Of a DNA stretch of 33,362 bases, positions 1-8,555 are shown one piece after another. Position 1 is the first letter of the stretch; each line of letters starts with the position of its first letter. The notes below the pieces were generated by a model. The model had not been told where the DNA came from and searched no databases. It saw only the letters and a program-made list of their open reading frames with translations. Made by a program: the position numbers and the translations under genes. This DNA is from Hylemonella gracilis (GTDB taxonomy: Bacteria; Pseudomonadota; Gammaproteobacteria; Burkholderiales; Burkholderiaceae_C), in the NCBI GenBank assembly GCA_945862195.1, contig CAMAXR010000007.1, positions 1-33,362 of the forward strand, written 5' to 3'.

Positions 1-909
1 CATGTTCATCTGGCTGACATCAAGCTCAATAGGCAGAGCACCCGCGTCTTCCATGGTGTTGTAAAAAATAGGCGCAATCTTGGAGCCCAAGCAGACACCA
101 CCAAATCGCTTGTTGGGCACAAAGGGGATGTCCTCGCCGGTGAACCACAACACACTGTTGGTAGCTGACTTGCGGGAAGAGCCTGTGCCGACCACATCGC
201 CCACGTAGGCCACTAAGTTGCCACGGGCACGCAGGTCTTCAATGAACTTGATGGGACCGCGTTTGCCGTCTTCTTCTGGGGTGATGCCGTCGCGTTTGTT
301 TTTGAGCATCGCCAGCGCATGCAAGGGAATATCGGGGCGGCTCCAGGCGTCAGGTGCAGGAGACAAGTCATCGGTGTTGGTTTCGCCAGTGACTTTGAAC
401 ACCGAGAGTTTCAAGCTCTGGGGCACTTCAGGGCGCGAGGTAAACCACTCGGCATCGGCCCAGCTTTGAACCACCGCTTTGGCAAAGGCATTGCCTTTTT
501 GCGATTTTTCTTGCACATCATGAAACTGATCAAACATGAGCAAAGTTTTCTTGAGACCTTCTGCTGCTACAGAAGCCACATCAGAATCGTCCAGCAAATC
601 AATCAAGGGGGTCAGGTTGTACCCGCCCAGCATAGTACCCAGCAACTCGGTGGCTTTAGCGCGGCTGATCAGGGAGCAAACCTCGGTGCCGTGGGCAACA
701 GCGGCCAAATAGCTGGCTTTAACCTTGGCTGCGTCGTCCACACCGGCTGGCACGCGGTGCGTGATCAGGTCGAGCAAAAAGGCAGCCTCACCTTGGGGCG
801 GGTTTTTCAGCAATTCAATCAACTCAGAGGTTTGCTTGGCTGTTAAGGGCAAGGCAGGAATGCCCAACGCAGCGCGTTCAGCAACATGGGTACGGTAGGT
901 TTGCAACAT
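1..909 (-). CDS. acnB: Aconitate hydratase B (AcnB), N-terminal part; runs off the window start
   Basis: Minus-strand reading from ATG at 909 gives MLQTYRTHVAERAALGIPALPLTAKQTSELIELLKNPPQGEAAFLLDLITHRVPAGVDDAAKVKASYLAAVAHG..., typical of the AcnB N-terminal HEAT-like domain. Open to the window edge, hence absent from the ORF track. Confidence 0.93.
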   Translation of the reverse strand, partial: MLQTYRTHVAERAALGIPALPLTAKQTSELIELLKNPPQGEAAFLLDLITHRVPAGVDDAAKVKASYLAAVAHGTEVCSLISRAKATELLGTMLGGYNLTPLIDLLDDSDVASVAAEGLKKTLLMFDQFHDVQEKSQKGNAFAKAVVQSWADAEWFTSRPEVPQSLKLSVFKVTGETNTDDLSPAPDAWSRPDIPLHALAMLKNKRDGITPEEDGKRGPIKFIEDLRARGNLVAYVGDVVGTGSSRKSATNSVLWFTGEDIPFVPNKRFGGVCLGSKIAPIFYNTMEDAGALPIELDVSQMNM

Positions 910-944
910 AAAAACTCCTGTGAATTACTTAATGAAAGCGGGGG

Positions 945-1625
945 TTAATTTGGCGAATCTTGTTGAGCAAATGAATTCTGCAAAATTTTGGGAGGCGATA
1001 GAGGCTCAAGCAATGAAGGAGGTGGATTTTTTTCCATGGCACGCGCCACTTGAGTTTGCGATGGACTCATGCACTCGTCCACCACCCGCTTGCCCAATTG
1101 GCTGTTCATCATCATCGATTTATTGGCAAGCTGAAGCCACACAGCACCCGTGCTGGGGTCTTCTAGCCTCAAAGCGCCTGTAGAGGTTTCTACCGGGGCC
1201 AGCACAAAACGCTGCTTGCCCAAATGGATTTGAAAATAACCAGCAGCCTGCGGCACAGCTTGCACCAACACCGAGGCGCCTAACTCGCAGGGCATTTGGC
1301 CAAGTAGTACCTGCTGGGCTAGCTCCAGCTGCTTACTAGAAAGCTCCGGAAGATTTGCAAAATGAGCCGCGTCATATACGCCAGCGGTTTTCTTAGCCTG
1401 TAGAGTTTTGGCGCCACTGCCCGTATTGCGTTTGGCAGCCTCAGCAGACTTACCCATTGATTTCGCTTTGGGTGGAGTGCTTGAGGTTTGAGCATGCGTC
1501 TGGAACGCCGCCAAGCCGATCATCAAGCCCAACGCCAAGCCAACCAGCGAGCTCACACTAAGAATATAGACATCACGGTAGCCAGTTAGGTCACCCAATG
1601 AACGGATAGAAAAAACACTTTGCAT
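945..1625 (-). CDS. Uncharacterised exported/membrane-anchored protein (N-terminal hydrophobic segment, Cys-bounded C-terminal domain)
   Basis: ORF 945..1754; likely start is the internal Met at 1625 (MQSVFSIRSLGDLTGYRDVYILSVSSLVGLALGLMIGLAAFQTHAQTSS...), because the longer form overlaps the upstream citE-like gene. One hydrophobic segment, then a low-complexity linker, then CELGASVLVQ...VVDEC. Confidence 0.75.
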   Translation of the reverse strand: MQSVFSIRSLGDLTGYRDVYILSVSSLVGLALGLMIGLAAFQTHAQTSSTPPKAKSMGKSAEAAKRNTGSGAKTLQAKKTAGVYDAAHFANLPELSSKQLELAQQVLLGQMPCELGASVLVQAVPQAAGYFQIHLGKQRFVLAPVETSTGALRLEDPSTGAVWLQLANKSMMMNSQLGKRVVDECMSPSQTQVARAMEKNPPPSLLEPLSPPKILQNSFAQQDSPN

Positions 1626-1635
1626 GCTGGCTCCT

Positions 1636-2754
1636 TTAGTGATTCGTATTGGGCTGCGTATTGAAGTAAGCCCACATAGAGTTGGGCAACACACGACCTG
1701 TTGAGTGTGCGCGTTCCAAAATGTGCCAAAAATAACGGTAACTGGCACGGTCATGCAATTGGTTTTGATAGTTCACGGGAGCCCAATGAGCCGTTGCAGC
1801 GGCCCCAATGATGGCAGCAGCTTGTTCGACATCTGCTTCCGTGGGGGCCATGGCCTCCAAAATAGGACGGATTTGGCTGGGGTGGATGCTCCACATGCGG
1901 GTGTAGCCAAACTCTCTGCAAGCCCGCTGGGCGGCCAACCGCATGGCCTGCACGTCGGCAAATTCAGTCACCACGCAATGAGAGGGCACCTTGCCGTGCG
2001 CATGACACGCTGCAGCAATTTCCAATTTGGCTCGAACCACCAAGGGATGACTGAATTGCCCCCTAAATTGCCCCAACTCTTTGGGTAAATTTTGGCTCTC
2101 TACCCTCATCGCCGAGTCAGGAATCGCACCACCATGGGATGACACAAAGTCCATCAACCCGAAACTGATGGACTGAACCCTGGGGTGCTGTGCAATCTCA
2201 AAAGCCCGATGCACCGCAGCCGAGGACTCCAGCAAGACATGCAAGGGCAACGCATCCTTGCGCAATTGATGGCCCCGAACCAAAGAGGCATCTATCGCCT
2301 GGACGGCCCGATCGACATCGACCACTGTCTCTACTTTGGGCACCATCACATGGCTGAGCAATGCTCCTGCAGTGCCCACTATGGTGTCCACATCTGACTC
2401 AAAAGCAGGATGATCCACAGGGTGAATTCGGACACCCGTTCTGCGCCAGCCATTGTCAACATGGACTGATTGATTTTGTCGATCTTGCTCGTGGATTTCT
2501 TGAAGGAGGCCCACCACCATTTGGGCGTGGTCTAACTCTCCGCCAACCGGAGAACCGTCTTCGCAATCTAAGGTGGCATCGAAAACACAAGCCCCGAACT
2601 CGGCCATGAGCTCGGCTTGCAACTGCAGGCTTTTGCGAATTCTGGGCTCAACGCCACTGTAGTGGTCACACACAGGCAAAACCCCAGTCGCAGCCTGAGC
2701 GCCCATCAACACTTGTCGCGGGTGGACGCCAGTCAAGTGGTGGTGCTCACCCAT
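1636..2754 (-). CDS. HpcH/HpaI aldolase / citrate lyase beta-subunit (CitE)-like protein
   Basis: 372 aa; CitE-like segments [89 protein letters not shown]. Lies between mdh and acnB. Confidence 0.88.
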   Translation of the reverse strand: MGEHHHLTGVHPRQVLMGAQAATGVLPVCDHYSGVEPRIRKSLQLQAELMAEFGACVFDATLDCEDGSPVGGELDHAQMVVGLLQEIHEQDRQNQSVHVDNGWRRTGVRIHPVDHPAFESDVDTIVGTAGALLSHVMVPKVETVVDVDRAVQAIDASLVRGHQLRKDALPLHVLLESSAAVHRAFEIAQHPRVQSISFGLMDFVSSHGGAIPDSAMRVESQNLPKELGQFRGQFSHPLVVRAKLEIAAACHAHGKVPSHCVVTEFADVQAMRLAAQRACREFGYTRMWSIHPSQIRPILEAMAPTEADVEQAAAIIGAAATAHWAPVNYQNQLHDRASYRYFWHILERAHSTGRVLPNSMWAYFNTQPNTNH

Positions 2755-2781
2755 GTGGACAAGATCCGTTGGTGCTGATGT

Positions 2782-3768
2782 TTACAGCAAGTGGTTCACA
2801 CCAGCTTGCTCGTCCAACAACTCTTTAAGGGTTTTATCAATGCAAGACTGGCTGAACTCGTCAATAGACAAACCCTCCACCACTTTGTATTCGCCGCCTT
2901 CGCAAACAACAGGGAAGCCAAACATAACGTCCTTGGGAATACCATACAAGCCGCTTGAAGGGATACCCATGGTGACCCACTTGCCGTTGGTTCCCAATGC
3001 CCAGTCGCGCATGTGGTCAATAGCGGCATTGGCAGCCGATGCGGCTGAAGACAAACCACGGGCTTCAATAATGGCCGCACCACGCTTGCCTACAGTAGGC
3101 AAAAAGGTATTGGCGTTCCAATCTTGGTCGTTGATCATGTCTTTCACGCTGGCACCGCCGATGGTTGCAAAACGATAGTCAGCGTACATGGTGGGCGAAT
3201 GGTTGCCCCAAACGCACAATTTTTGAATGTCAGCCACTGCTTTGCCTGTTTTGGCCGCAATTTGGCTGGCCGCGCGGTTGTGGTCGAGACGCAGCATGGC
3301 TGTGAAGTTTTTGCTGGAAAGGTCTGGCGCGCTCTTCATGGCAATGTAGGCATTGGTATTGGCAGGGTTGCCCACTACCAACACACGCACGTCACGGCTG
3401 GCCACAGCGTTGAGGGCCTTGCCCTGACCAATGAAAATTTGTCCATTGATCGCGAGCAATTCAGCACGCTCCATACCTGCCTTGCGGGGCATGGAACCTA
3501 CCAACAATGCGTAATCGGCATCTTTGAACGCGGTCATGGGGTCGCCATGGGCCTCCATACCTGCCAACAAAGGAAAAGCACAGTCTTCCAATTCCATCAT
3601 CACGCCATTGAGCGCCTTTTGTGGGCCCTCTGCTGGCACCTCCAGCAACTGAAGAATGACGGGCTGATCTTTACCCAGCATTTCGCCGGATGCTATGCGA
3701 AACAACAGGGCATATCCAATTTGACCCGCGGCACCAGTAACTGCCACGCGAACAGGTTTCTTGCTCAT
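2782..3768 (-). CDS. mdh: Malate dehydrogenase
   Basis: 328 aa; [72 protein letters not shown]. Confidence 0.97.
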   Translation of the reverse strand: MSKKPVRVAVTGAAGQIGYALLFRIASGEMLGKDQPVILQLLEVPAEGPQKALNGVMMELEDCAFPLLAGMEAHGDPMTAFKDADYALLVGSMPRKAGMERAELLAINGQIFIGQGKALNAVASRDVRVLVVGNPANTNAYIAMKSAPDLSSKNFTAMLRLDHNRAASQIAAKTGKAVADIQKLCVWGNHSPTMYADYRFATIGGASVKDMINDQDWNANTFLPTVGKRGAAIIEARGLSSAASAANAAIDHMRDWALGTNGKWVTMGIPSSGLYGIPKDVMFGFPVVCEGGEYKVVEGLSIDEFSQSCIDKTLKELLDEQAGVNHLL

Positions 3769-3852
3769 GTAAAACTCCAGAAGGTGGGTAAAAAATCGAA
3801 ATGAATAAGTTCAGTTTAACCTGAAAATATGGATACACGATTTTGTCTTATG

Positions 3853-3864
3853 TCTTATATAAGA
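3853..3864. promoter_or_regulatory. Perfect palindrome TCTTATATAAGA, candidate operator in the divergent mdh/gntR spacer
   Basis: 12-nt perfect inverted repeat; the left half is also part of a tandem GTCTTAT-GTCTTAT (3845-3851, 3852-3858). Located 48 nt upstream of the gntR ATG (3912) and about 85 nt upstream of the mdh start (3768). Confidence 0.5.
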
Positions 3865-3911
3865 TAACATCCTGACACAAATTGTTCACATTTCGAGCCC
3901 ACATCTTGAAC

Positions 3912-4664
3912 ATGCTCACACCGGCTTACAGCCCTCTTTATTCGCAAATTAAGAATTTGATTTTGCAAAGTCTGCAATCTGCGGAATGGAAGCCTGGGGA
4001 AATGATTCCAAGTGAAGTCGTATTGGCCAAACGCTACCAAGTGAGTCAAGGCACAGTGCGCAAAGCTTTAGATGCCTTGGCCAAAGACAACCACCTTACC
4101 CGCCGCCAAGGCATAGGCACTTTTGTAGCCACGCACGCGGAGCAGCAAGTTCAGTACCGTTTTTTAAAGCTGGTGGCCGATCCCGCCGAAAGCTCCGCTC
4201 CATCTAACATCGGCACCCAAAGGCAGATTTTGGCATGCAAAAAGCAGCGAGCACCTTCAGGAATAGCTAAGGTCCTTAATCTGAAATCTTCAGACCAAGT
4301 GTTTTACATACAGCGGGTCCTAAGCCTAGAGAGTTCATCTAACGAAAGCCCCCCCACCATTTTGGAGGACATCTGGCTACCCGCATTCGCTTTTAAGGGC
4401 TTGAGCTTGCAAACCTTGCAGCATTCAAATGCCCCCATGTATGCCATGTTTGAAACCGTATTCGGCGTGCATATGGTGCGCGCGGTTGAGCACATTCGAG
4501 CTGTATTGCCTAACCCTGCCCAAAGTGATCTGCTTAAAGTGGGGGCCAACACCCCGCTGCTGAGCGTGGAGCGCACCTCATTCAGCTATCAGGACTTCCC
4601 GATGGAATTCAGGCAAGGTTTCTACCTCACTCAAAACCACCACTACCGGAACGAATTGGGATGA
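3912..4664 (+). CDS. GntR-family transcriptional regulator, HutC-like with UTRA ligand-binding domain
   Basis: wHTH: PLYSQIKNLILQSLQSAEWKPGEMIPSEVVLAKRYQVSQGTVRKALDALAKDNHLTRRQGIGTFVA; UTRA-like C-terminus ending LLSVERTSFSYQDFPMEFRQGFYLTQNHHYRNELG. The ORF-track start at 3882 is a TTG; ATG at 3912 is preferred. Confidence 0.9.
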   Translation: MLTPAYSPLYSQIKNLILQSLQSAEWKPGEMIPSEVVLAKRYQVSQGTVRKALDALAKDNHLTRRQGIGTFVATHAEQQVQYRFLKLVADPAESSAPSNIGTQRQILACKKQRAPSGIAKVLNLKSSDQVFYIQRVLSLESSSNESPPTILEDIWLPAFAFKGLSLQTLQHSNAPMYAMFETVFGVHMVRAVEHIRAVLPNPAQSDLLKVGANTPLLSVERTSFSYQDFPMEFRQGFYLTQNHHYRNELG

Positions 4665-4859
4665 AACCAGCCACAACCACCGTCAAATTGCCCGGCTATC
4701 GTTCACACCGACACAACAGTTGCTGCATTGCAATAGAATCCGCTGCGTTGTTGGGTTCAATTGTTTTAAGCACAGATGTTTGAGGCTTGGATCACACTCA
4801 CATTCGGTTCATTCATGTCAGGTTTGCTAGTGGTTACCCCCTAAAGAAAGACCCTATTC

Positions 4860-5303
4860 ATGTCAGAAGTTACCTCCCCTGTCCGGCCCACAAAGCCTGA
4901 ATTTCGAAACATCAACGCCTTCACAGATCTCCCCACTTATCGCCTTCCTCCAGCGGGTTGGGTTTCGATTCTTCATCGCGTCAGCGGTGCCCTAATGTTT
5001 TTGCTGTTGCCCTTCATCATCTGGATGTTTGACACCTCCATCACATCTGAATATTCCTACGCCAAGTTCACCTATGTTTTCAACGCAGGCTTGGGCTGGA
5101 TTCCAGGTTGGTTTTTTAAATTGGTGGCGCTGGCCCTCATTTGGGCCTATTTGCACCACATTACGGCGGGTTTGCGTCATTTGTGGATGGATGCAAGGCA
5201 CGCCGTTAGCAAAGAGTTCGGTCGCAGTTCAGCCATTGCCACCTTGGTGGTGAGTTTGTTGCTCACTGCTGCTTTGGGCGCTAAGTTGTTTGGTTTTTAC
5301 TAA
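4860..5303 (+). CDS. sdhC: Succinate dehydrogenase cytochrome b556 subunit
   Basis: 147 aa; RPTKPEFRNINAFTDLPTYRLPPAGWVSILHRVSGALMFLLLP and HHITAGLRHLWMD; followed by sdhD/A/B. Confidence 0.95.
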   Translation: MSEVTSPVRPTKPEFRNINAFTDLPTYRLPPAGWVSILHRVSGALMFLLLPFIIWMFDTSITSEYSYAKFTYVFNAGLGWIPGWFFKLVALALIWAYLHHITAGLRHLWMDARHAVSKEFGRSSAIATLVVSLLLTAALGAKLFGFY

Positions 5304-5316
5304 TTAGGAGCACATC

Positions 5317-5682
5317 ATGTCGGTCAATTACGGCTCCAAACGTGTGGTTGTAGGCGCGCACTATGGTTTGCGCGACTGGCTCAGTCAACGCATCACTGCG
5401 GTGTTGATGGTCCTCTTCACGTTTTTGTTACTGGCTCAAGTTCTCTTGATTTCAGGGCCCATCACTTACGAAGCTTGGGCAGGCATTTTTGCCAAGCAGT
5501 GGATGAAGGTCATCACCTTTACCGTGATCATCGCTTTGGGCTACCACGTGTGGGTGGGCATGCGAGATATCTGGATGGACTACATCAAACCCATTTCCAT
5601 TCGCCTGTCGCTGCAGGTTTTCACCATCGTCTGGTTGGTCGCATGCACCGGTTGGGCCATTCAAGTTCTCTGGAGGCTCTGA
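5317..5682 (+). CDS. sdhD: Succinate dehydrogenase membrane anchor subunit
   Basis: 121 aa, three hydrophobic segments, GLRDWLSQRITAVLMV and YHVWVGMRDIWMDYIKP; operon context. Confidence 0.94.
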   Translation: MSVNYGSKRVVVGAHYGLRDWLSQRITAVLMVLFTFLLLAQVLLISGPITYEAWAGIFAKQWMKVITFTVIIALGYHVWVGMRDIWMDYIKPISIRLSLQVFTIVWLVACTGWAIQVLWRL

Positions 5683-5685
5683 TTT

Positions 5686-7485
5686 ATGTCTTACCCCGTC
5701 ACTACCCGTAAGTTTGACGTTGTCATCGTTGGCGCGGGAGGCTCCGGCATGCGTGCCAGCCTGCAGCTGGCTCGCGCAGGTCTTAATGTTGCGGTGCTTT
5801 CCAAAGTATTCCCCACGCGTTCACACACTGTGGCTGCCCAAGGGGGTATCGGTGCTTCTTTAGGCAATATGTCTGAAGACAACTGGCACTATCACTTTTA
5901 CGACACCATCAAGGGCTCTGACTGGCTGGGCGATCAAGACGCCATTGAGTTCATGTGTCGGGAAGCCCCCAAGGTGGTTTACGACCTAGAGCACATGGGT
6001 ATGCCTTTTGACCGCAACCCCGATGGCACCATTTATCAGCGTCCGTTCGGTGGCCACACCGCCAACTACGGCGAAAAACCTGTGCAACGCGCATGCGCTG
6101 CCGCTGACCGAACTGGCCACGCCATGCTGCACACCTTGTACCAACAAAATGTTCAGCATAAAACCAACTTCTTTGTAGAGTGGATGGCCTTAGACCTCAT
6201 TCGCGACGCTGAAGGTGACGTGGTGGGTGTGACCGCCCTTGAAATGGAAACAGGTGATCTTCATGTGCTTCACGCCAAAACCGTGATGCTGGCCACTGGT
6301 GGTGCTGGCCGTATTTTTGCAGCCTCTACCAACGCCTTTATCAATACTGGCGACGGCATGGGCATGGCAGCGCGCGCGGGCATTCCATTAGAGGACATGG
6401 AGTTCTGGCAGTTCCACCCTACGGGCGTTGCAGGCGCGGGCGTGCTGCTCACCGAAGGCTGTCGTGGCGAAGGTGCCATCTTGCTCAATTCCAATGGCGA
6501 ACGCTTCATGGAGCGTTATGCACCCACTTTGAAAGACTTGGCTCCGCGCGACTTTGTGTCCCGCTCGATGGATCAAGAAATCAAAGAGGGTCGGGGCTGC
6601 GGACCCAATAAAGACTATGTGCTTCTCAAGCTGGACCACTTAGGCGCCGAGACCATCCACAAGCGCTTGCCCTCTGTGTTTGAAATTGGCGTCAACTTCG
6701 CCAATGTAGACATCACTAAAGAGGCCATTCCTGTGGTGCCGACCATCCATTACCAAATGGGCGGAATTCCTACCAATGTGCATGGCCAAGTGGTCACCCA
6801 AACCGCTACCGACCACAATGCAGTGGTCAACGGCTTGTATGCCGTAGGAGAGTGCTCTTGCGTGAGCGTGCACGGCGCCAACCGTCTGGGCACCAACTCT
6901 TTGTTGGACTTGTTGGTGTTTGGCCGCGCTGCCGGTAACCACGTGGTGGAGTTTGCGAGCCGCACCAAAGCCCACAAACCACTTCCAAAAGATGCTGCAG
7001 ATCAAACCTTGGCACGCTTAGCGCGTTTGGACTCCGCCGTATCGGGCGAATACTCGCAAGACGTGGCCAACGACATGCGTGCCGCCATGCAGTTTCATGC
7101 AGGCGTGTTCCGCACTCAAGCCAGCATGGATGAAGGCGTGAAGAAAATTGCCGATCTGCGCGAACGTGTGAATCACATTGGCCTCAAAGACAATTCCAAA
7201 ATATTTAACACCGCAAGGATTGAGGCTTTGGAAGTGGACAACCTGATTGAATGTGCTCAATCCACGATGGAATCAGCCGCTGCACGTAAAGAGTGCCGTG
7301 GTGCGCACACCGTGAGCGACTACGAGCGCCCTGCTGATGATCCTCACACCCCCCTTGGCCGTAACGACGCAGAGTGGATGAAGCACTCGCTTTGGCACAG
7401 CAAAAACAACAGCTTGACCTACAAGCCCGTAAACCTCAAGCCGCTGACCGTGGACTCTATTCCGCCTAAAGTTCGCACTTTTTAA
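5686..7485 (+). CDS. sdhA: Succinate dehydrogenase flavoprotein subunit
   Basis: 599 aa; VVIVGAGGSGMRASLQLARAG, FPTRSHTVAAQGGIGASLGN, HGANRLGTNSLLDLLVFGRAAG. Confidence 0.98.
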   Translation: MSYPVTTRKFDVVIVGAGGSGMRASLQLARAGLNVAVLSKVFPTRSHTVAAQGGIGASLGNMSEDNWHYHFYDTIKGSDWLGDQDAIEFMCREAPKVVYDLEHMGMPFDRNPDGTIYQRPFGGHTANYGEKPVQRACAAADRTGHAMLHTLYQQNVQHKTNFFVEWMALDLIRDAEGDVVGVTALEMETGDLHVLHAKTVMLATGGAGRIFAASTNAFINTGDGMGMAARAGIPLEDMEFWQFHPTGVAGAGVLLTEGCRGEGAILLNSNGERFMERYAPTLKDLAPRDFVSRSMDQEIKEGRGCGPNKDYVLLKLDHLGAETIHKRLPSVFEIGVNFANVDITKEAIPVVPTIHYQMGGIPTNVHGQVVTQTATDHNAVVNGLYAVGECSCVSVHGANRLGTNSLLDLLVFGRAAGNHVVEFASRTKAHKPLPKDAADQTLARLARLDSAVSGEYSQDVANDMRAAMQFHAGVFRTQASMDEGVKKIADLRERVNHIGLKDNSKIFNTARIEALEVDNLIECAQSTMESAAARKECRGAHTVSDYERPADDPHTPLGRNDAEWMKHSLWHSKNNSLTYKPVNLKPLTVDSIPPKVRTF

Positions 7486-7524
7486 ATTCGCACACTTAAA
7501 TTTAAGCCTTCACGAGGTCACACC

Positions 7525-8229
7525 ATGCAAAAACGCACCTTTCAGATCTACCGTTACGACCCTGAGAAAGACGCTAAGCCTTACATGCAAACCATCGAGC
7601 TCGAACTCGAAGGCAATGAGCGCATGTTGTTGGATGCCCTCATCAAGCTCAAAGCGGTCGATCCCAGCATCTCGTACCGCCGCTCTTGCCGTGAAGGTGT
7701 TTGCGGTTCGGACGCCATGAACATCAATGGCAAAAACGGTTTGGCTTGCCTGACCAATTTGCTCACGCTTCCCCAAACCATCGTATTGAAGCCGCTTCCT
7801 GGTCTGCCCGTGGTACGCGACCTGATTGTGGACATGACCCAGTTTTTCAAACAGTACCACTCTATCAAGCCCTACCTTGTCAACGACAACGTTCCTCCCG
7901 AGAAAGAGCGTTTGCAAAGTCCAGAAGAGCGAGAAGAGCTCAACGGGTTGTACGAGTGCATTCTTTGCGCCAGCTGCTCGACCAGCTGCCCCAGTTTTTG
8001 GTGGAACCCGGACAAATTTGTGGGCCCCGCTGGCCTGTTGCAGGCCTATCGGTTCATTGCAGATAGCCGTGACGAAGCCACTGGCGAGCGTTTGGACAAC
8101 TTAGAAGACCCTTACCGTCTCTTCCGTTGCCACACCATCATGAATTGCGTGGACGTGTGCCCCAAGGGCCTCAATCCCACCAAGGCTATTGGAAAAATCA
8201 AAGAAATGATGGTCGCTCGCGCCGTTTAA
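7525..8229 (+). CDS. sdhB: Succinate dehydrogenase iron-sulfur subunit
   Basis: 234 aa; SCREGVCGSDAMNINGKNGLAC, CILCASCSTSCPSFWWN, CHTIMNCVDVCPKGLNPTKAIGKIK. Confidence 0.98.
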   Translation: MQKRTFQIYRYDPEKDAKPYMQTIELELEGNERMLLDALIKLKAVDPSISYRRSCREGVCGSDAMNINGKNGLACLTNLLTLPQTIVLKPLPGLPVVRDLIVDMTQFFKQYHSIKPYLVNDNVPPEKERLQSPEEREELNGLYECILCASCSTSCPSFWWNPDKFVGPAGLLQAYRFIADSRDEATGERLDNLEDPYRLFRCHTIMNCVDVCPKGLNPTKAIGKIKEMMVARAV

Positions 8230-8254
8230 GGCCACGGCATTAGCGGATGAACTT

Positions 8255-8545
8255 GTGAACTCTGACCCTCTGATAGACGCTGCGAGCTTTAGCAAGCTGA
8301 GATGGCGCTGTCGCCGCGGCCTGTTAGAAAACGACTTGTTCATTGAGCGTTTTTTTAAACGTCACGAAGCTTCTTTGACCGTTCGTCATTCAGAAGCTTT
8401 GCTGAATTTGATGGATTTGAGTGATAACGATTTGTTGGATCTCCATCTGGGTCGTAAATCGCTTGAAGAAATGGGAGCCGAAGGGCACCCTAGTCTTGGT
8501 GAAGATGCTGTGCATGAAGTGTTAAAAATGTTAAGAACCAAATGA
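8255..8545 (+). CDS. sdhE: Succinate dehydrogenase flavinylation factor SdhE (GTG start)
   Basis: 96 aa; [20 protein letters not shown] contains the RGxxE motif; located between sdhB and gltA. Start codon is GTG. Confidence 0.9.
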   Translation: MNSDPLIDAASFSKLRWRCRRGLLENDLFIERFFKRHEASLTVRHSEALLNLMDLSDNDLLDLHLGRKSLEEMGAEGHPSLGEDAVHEVLKMLRTK

Positions 8546-8555
8546 AAGGGCAACC

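Noticed and set aside
319-846. 175-aa plus-strand ORF antisense to acnB
   Set aside because: Explained by the acnB reading on the minus strand, which runs off the window edge and is therefore absent from the ORF track.
3124-3804. 226-aa plus-strand ORF antisense to mdh
   Set aside because: Entirely antisense to mdh with His/Cys-rich shadow-type composition; no independent support.
4720-4745. Possible promoter TTGCTG...TAGAAT upstream of sdhC
   Set aside because: Spacing between the -35-like and -10-like hexamers is far too short; no convincing alternative -35.
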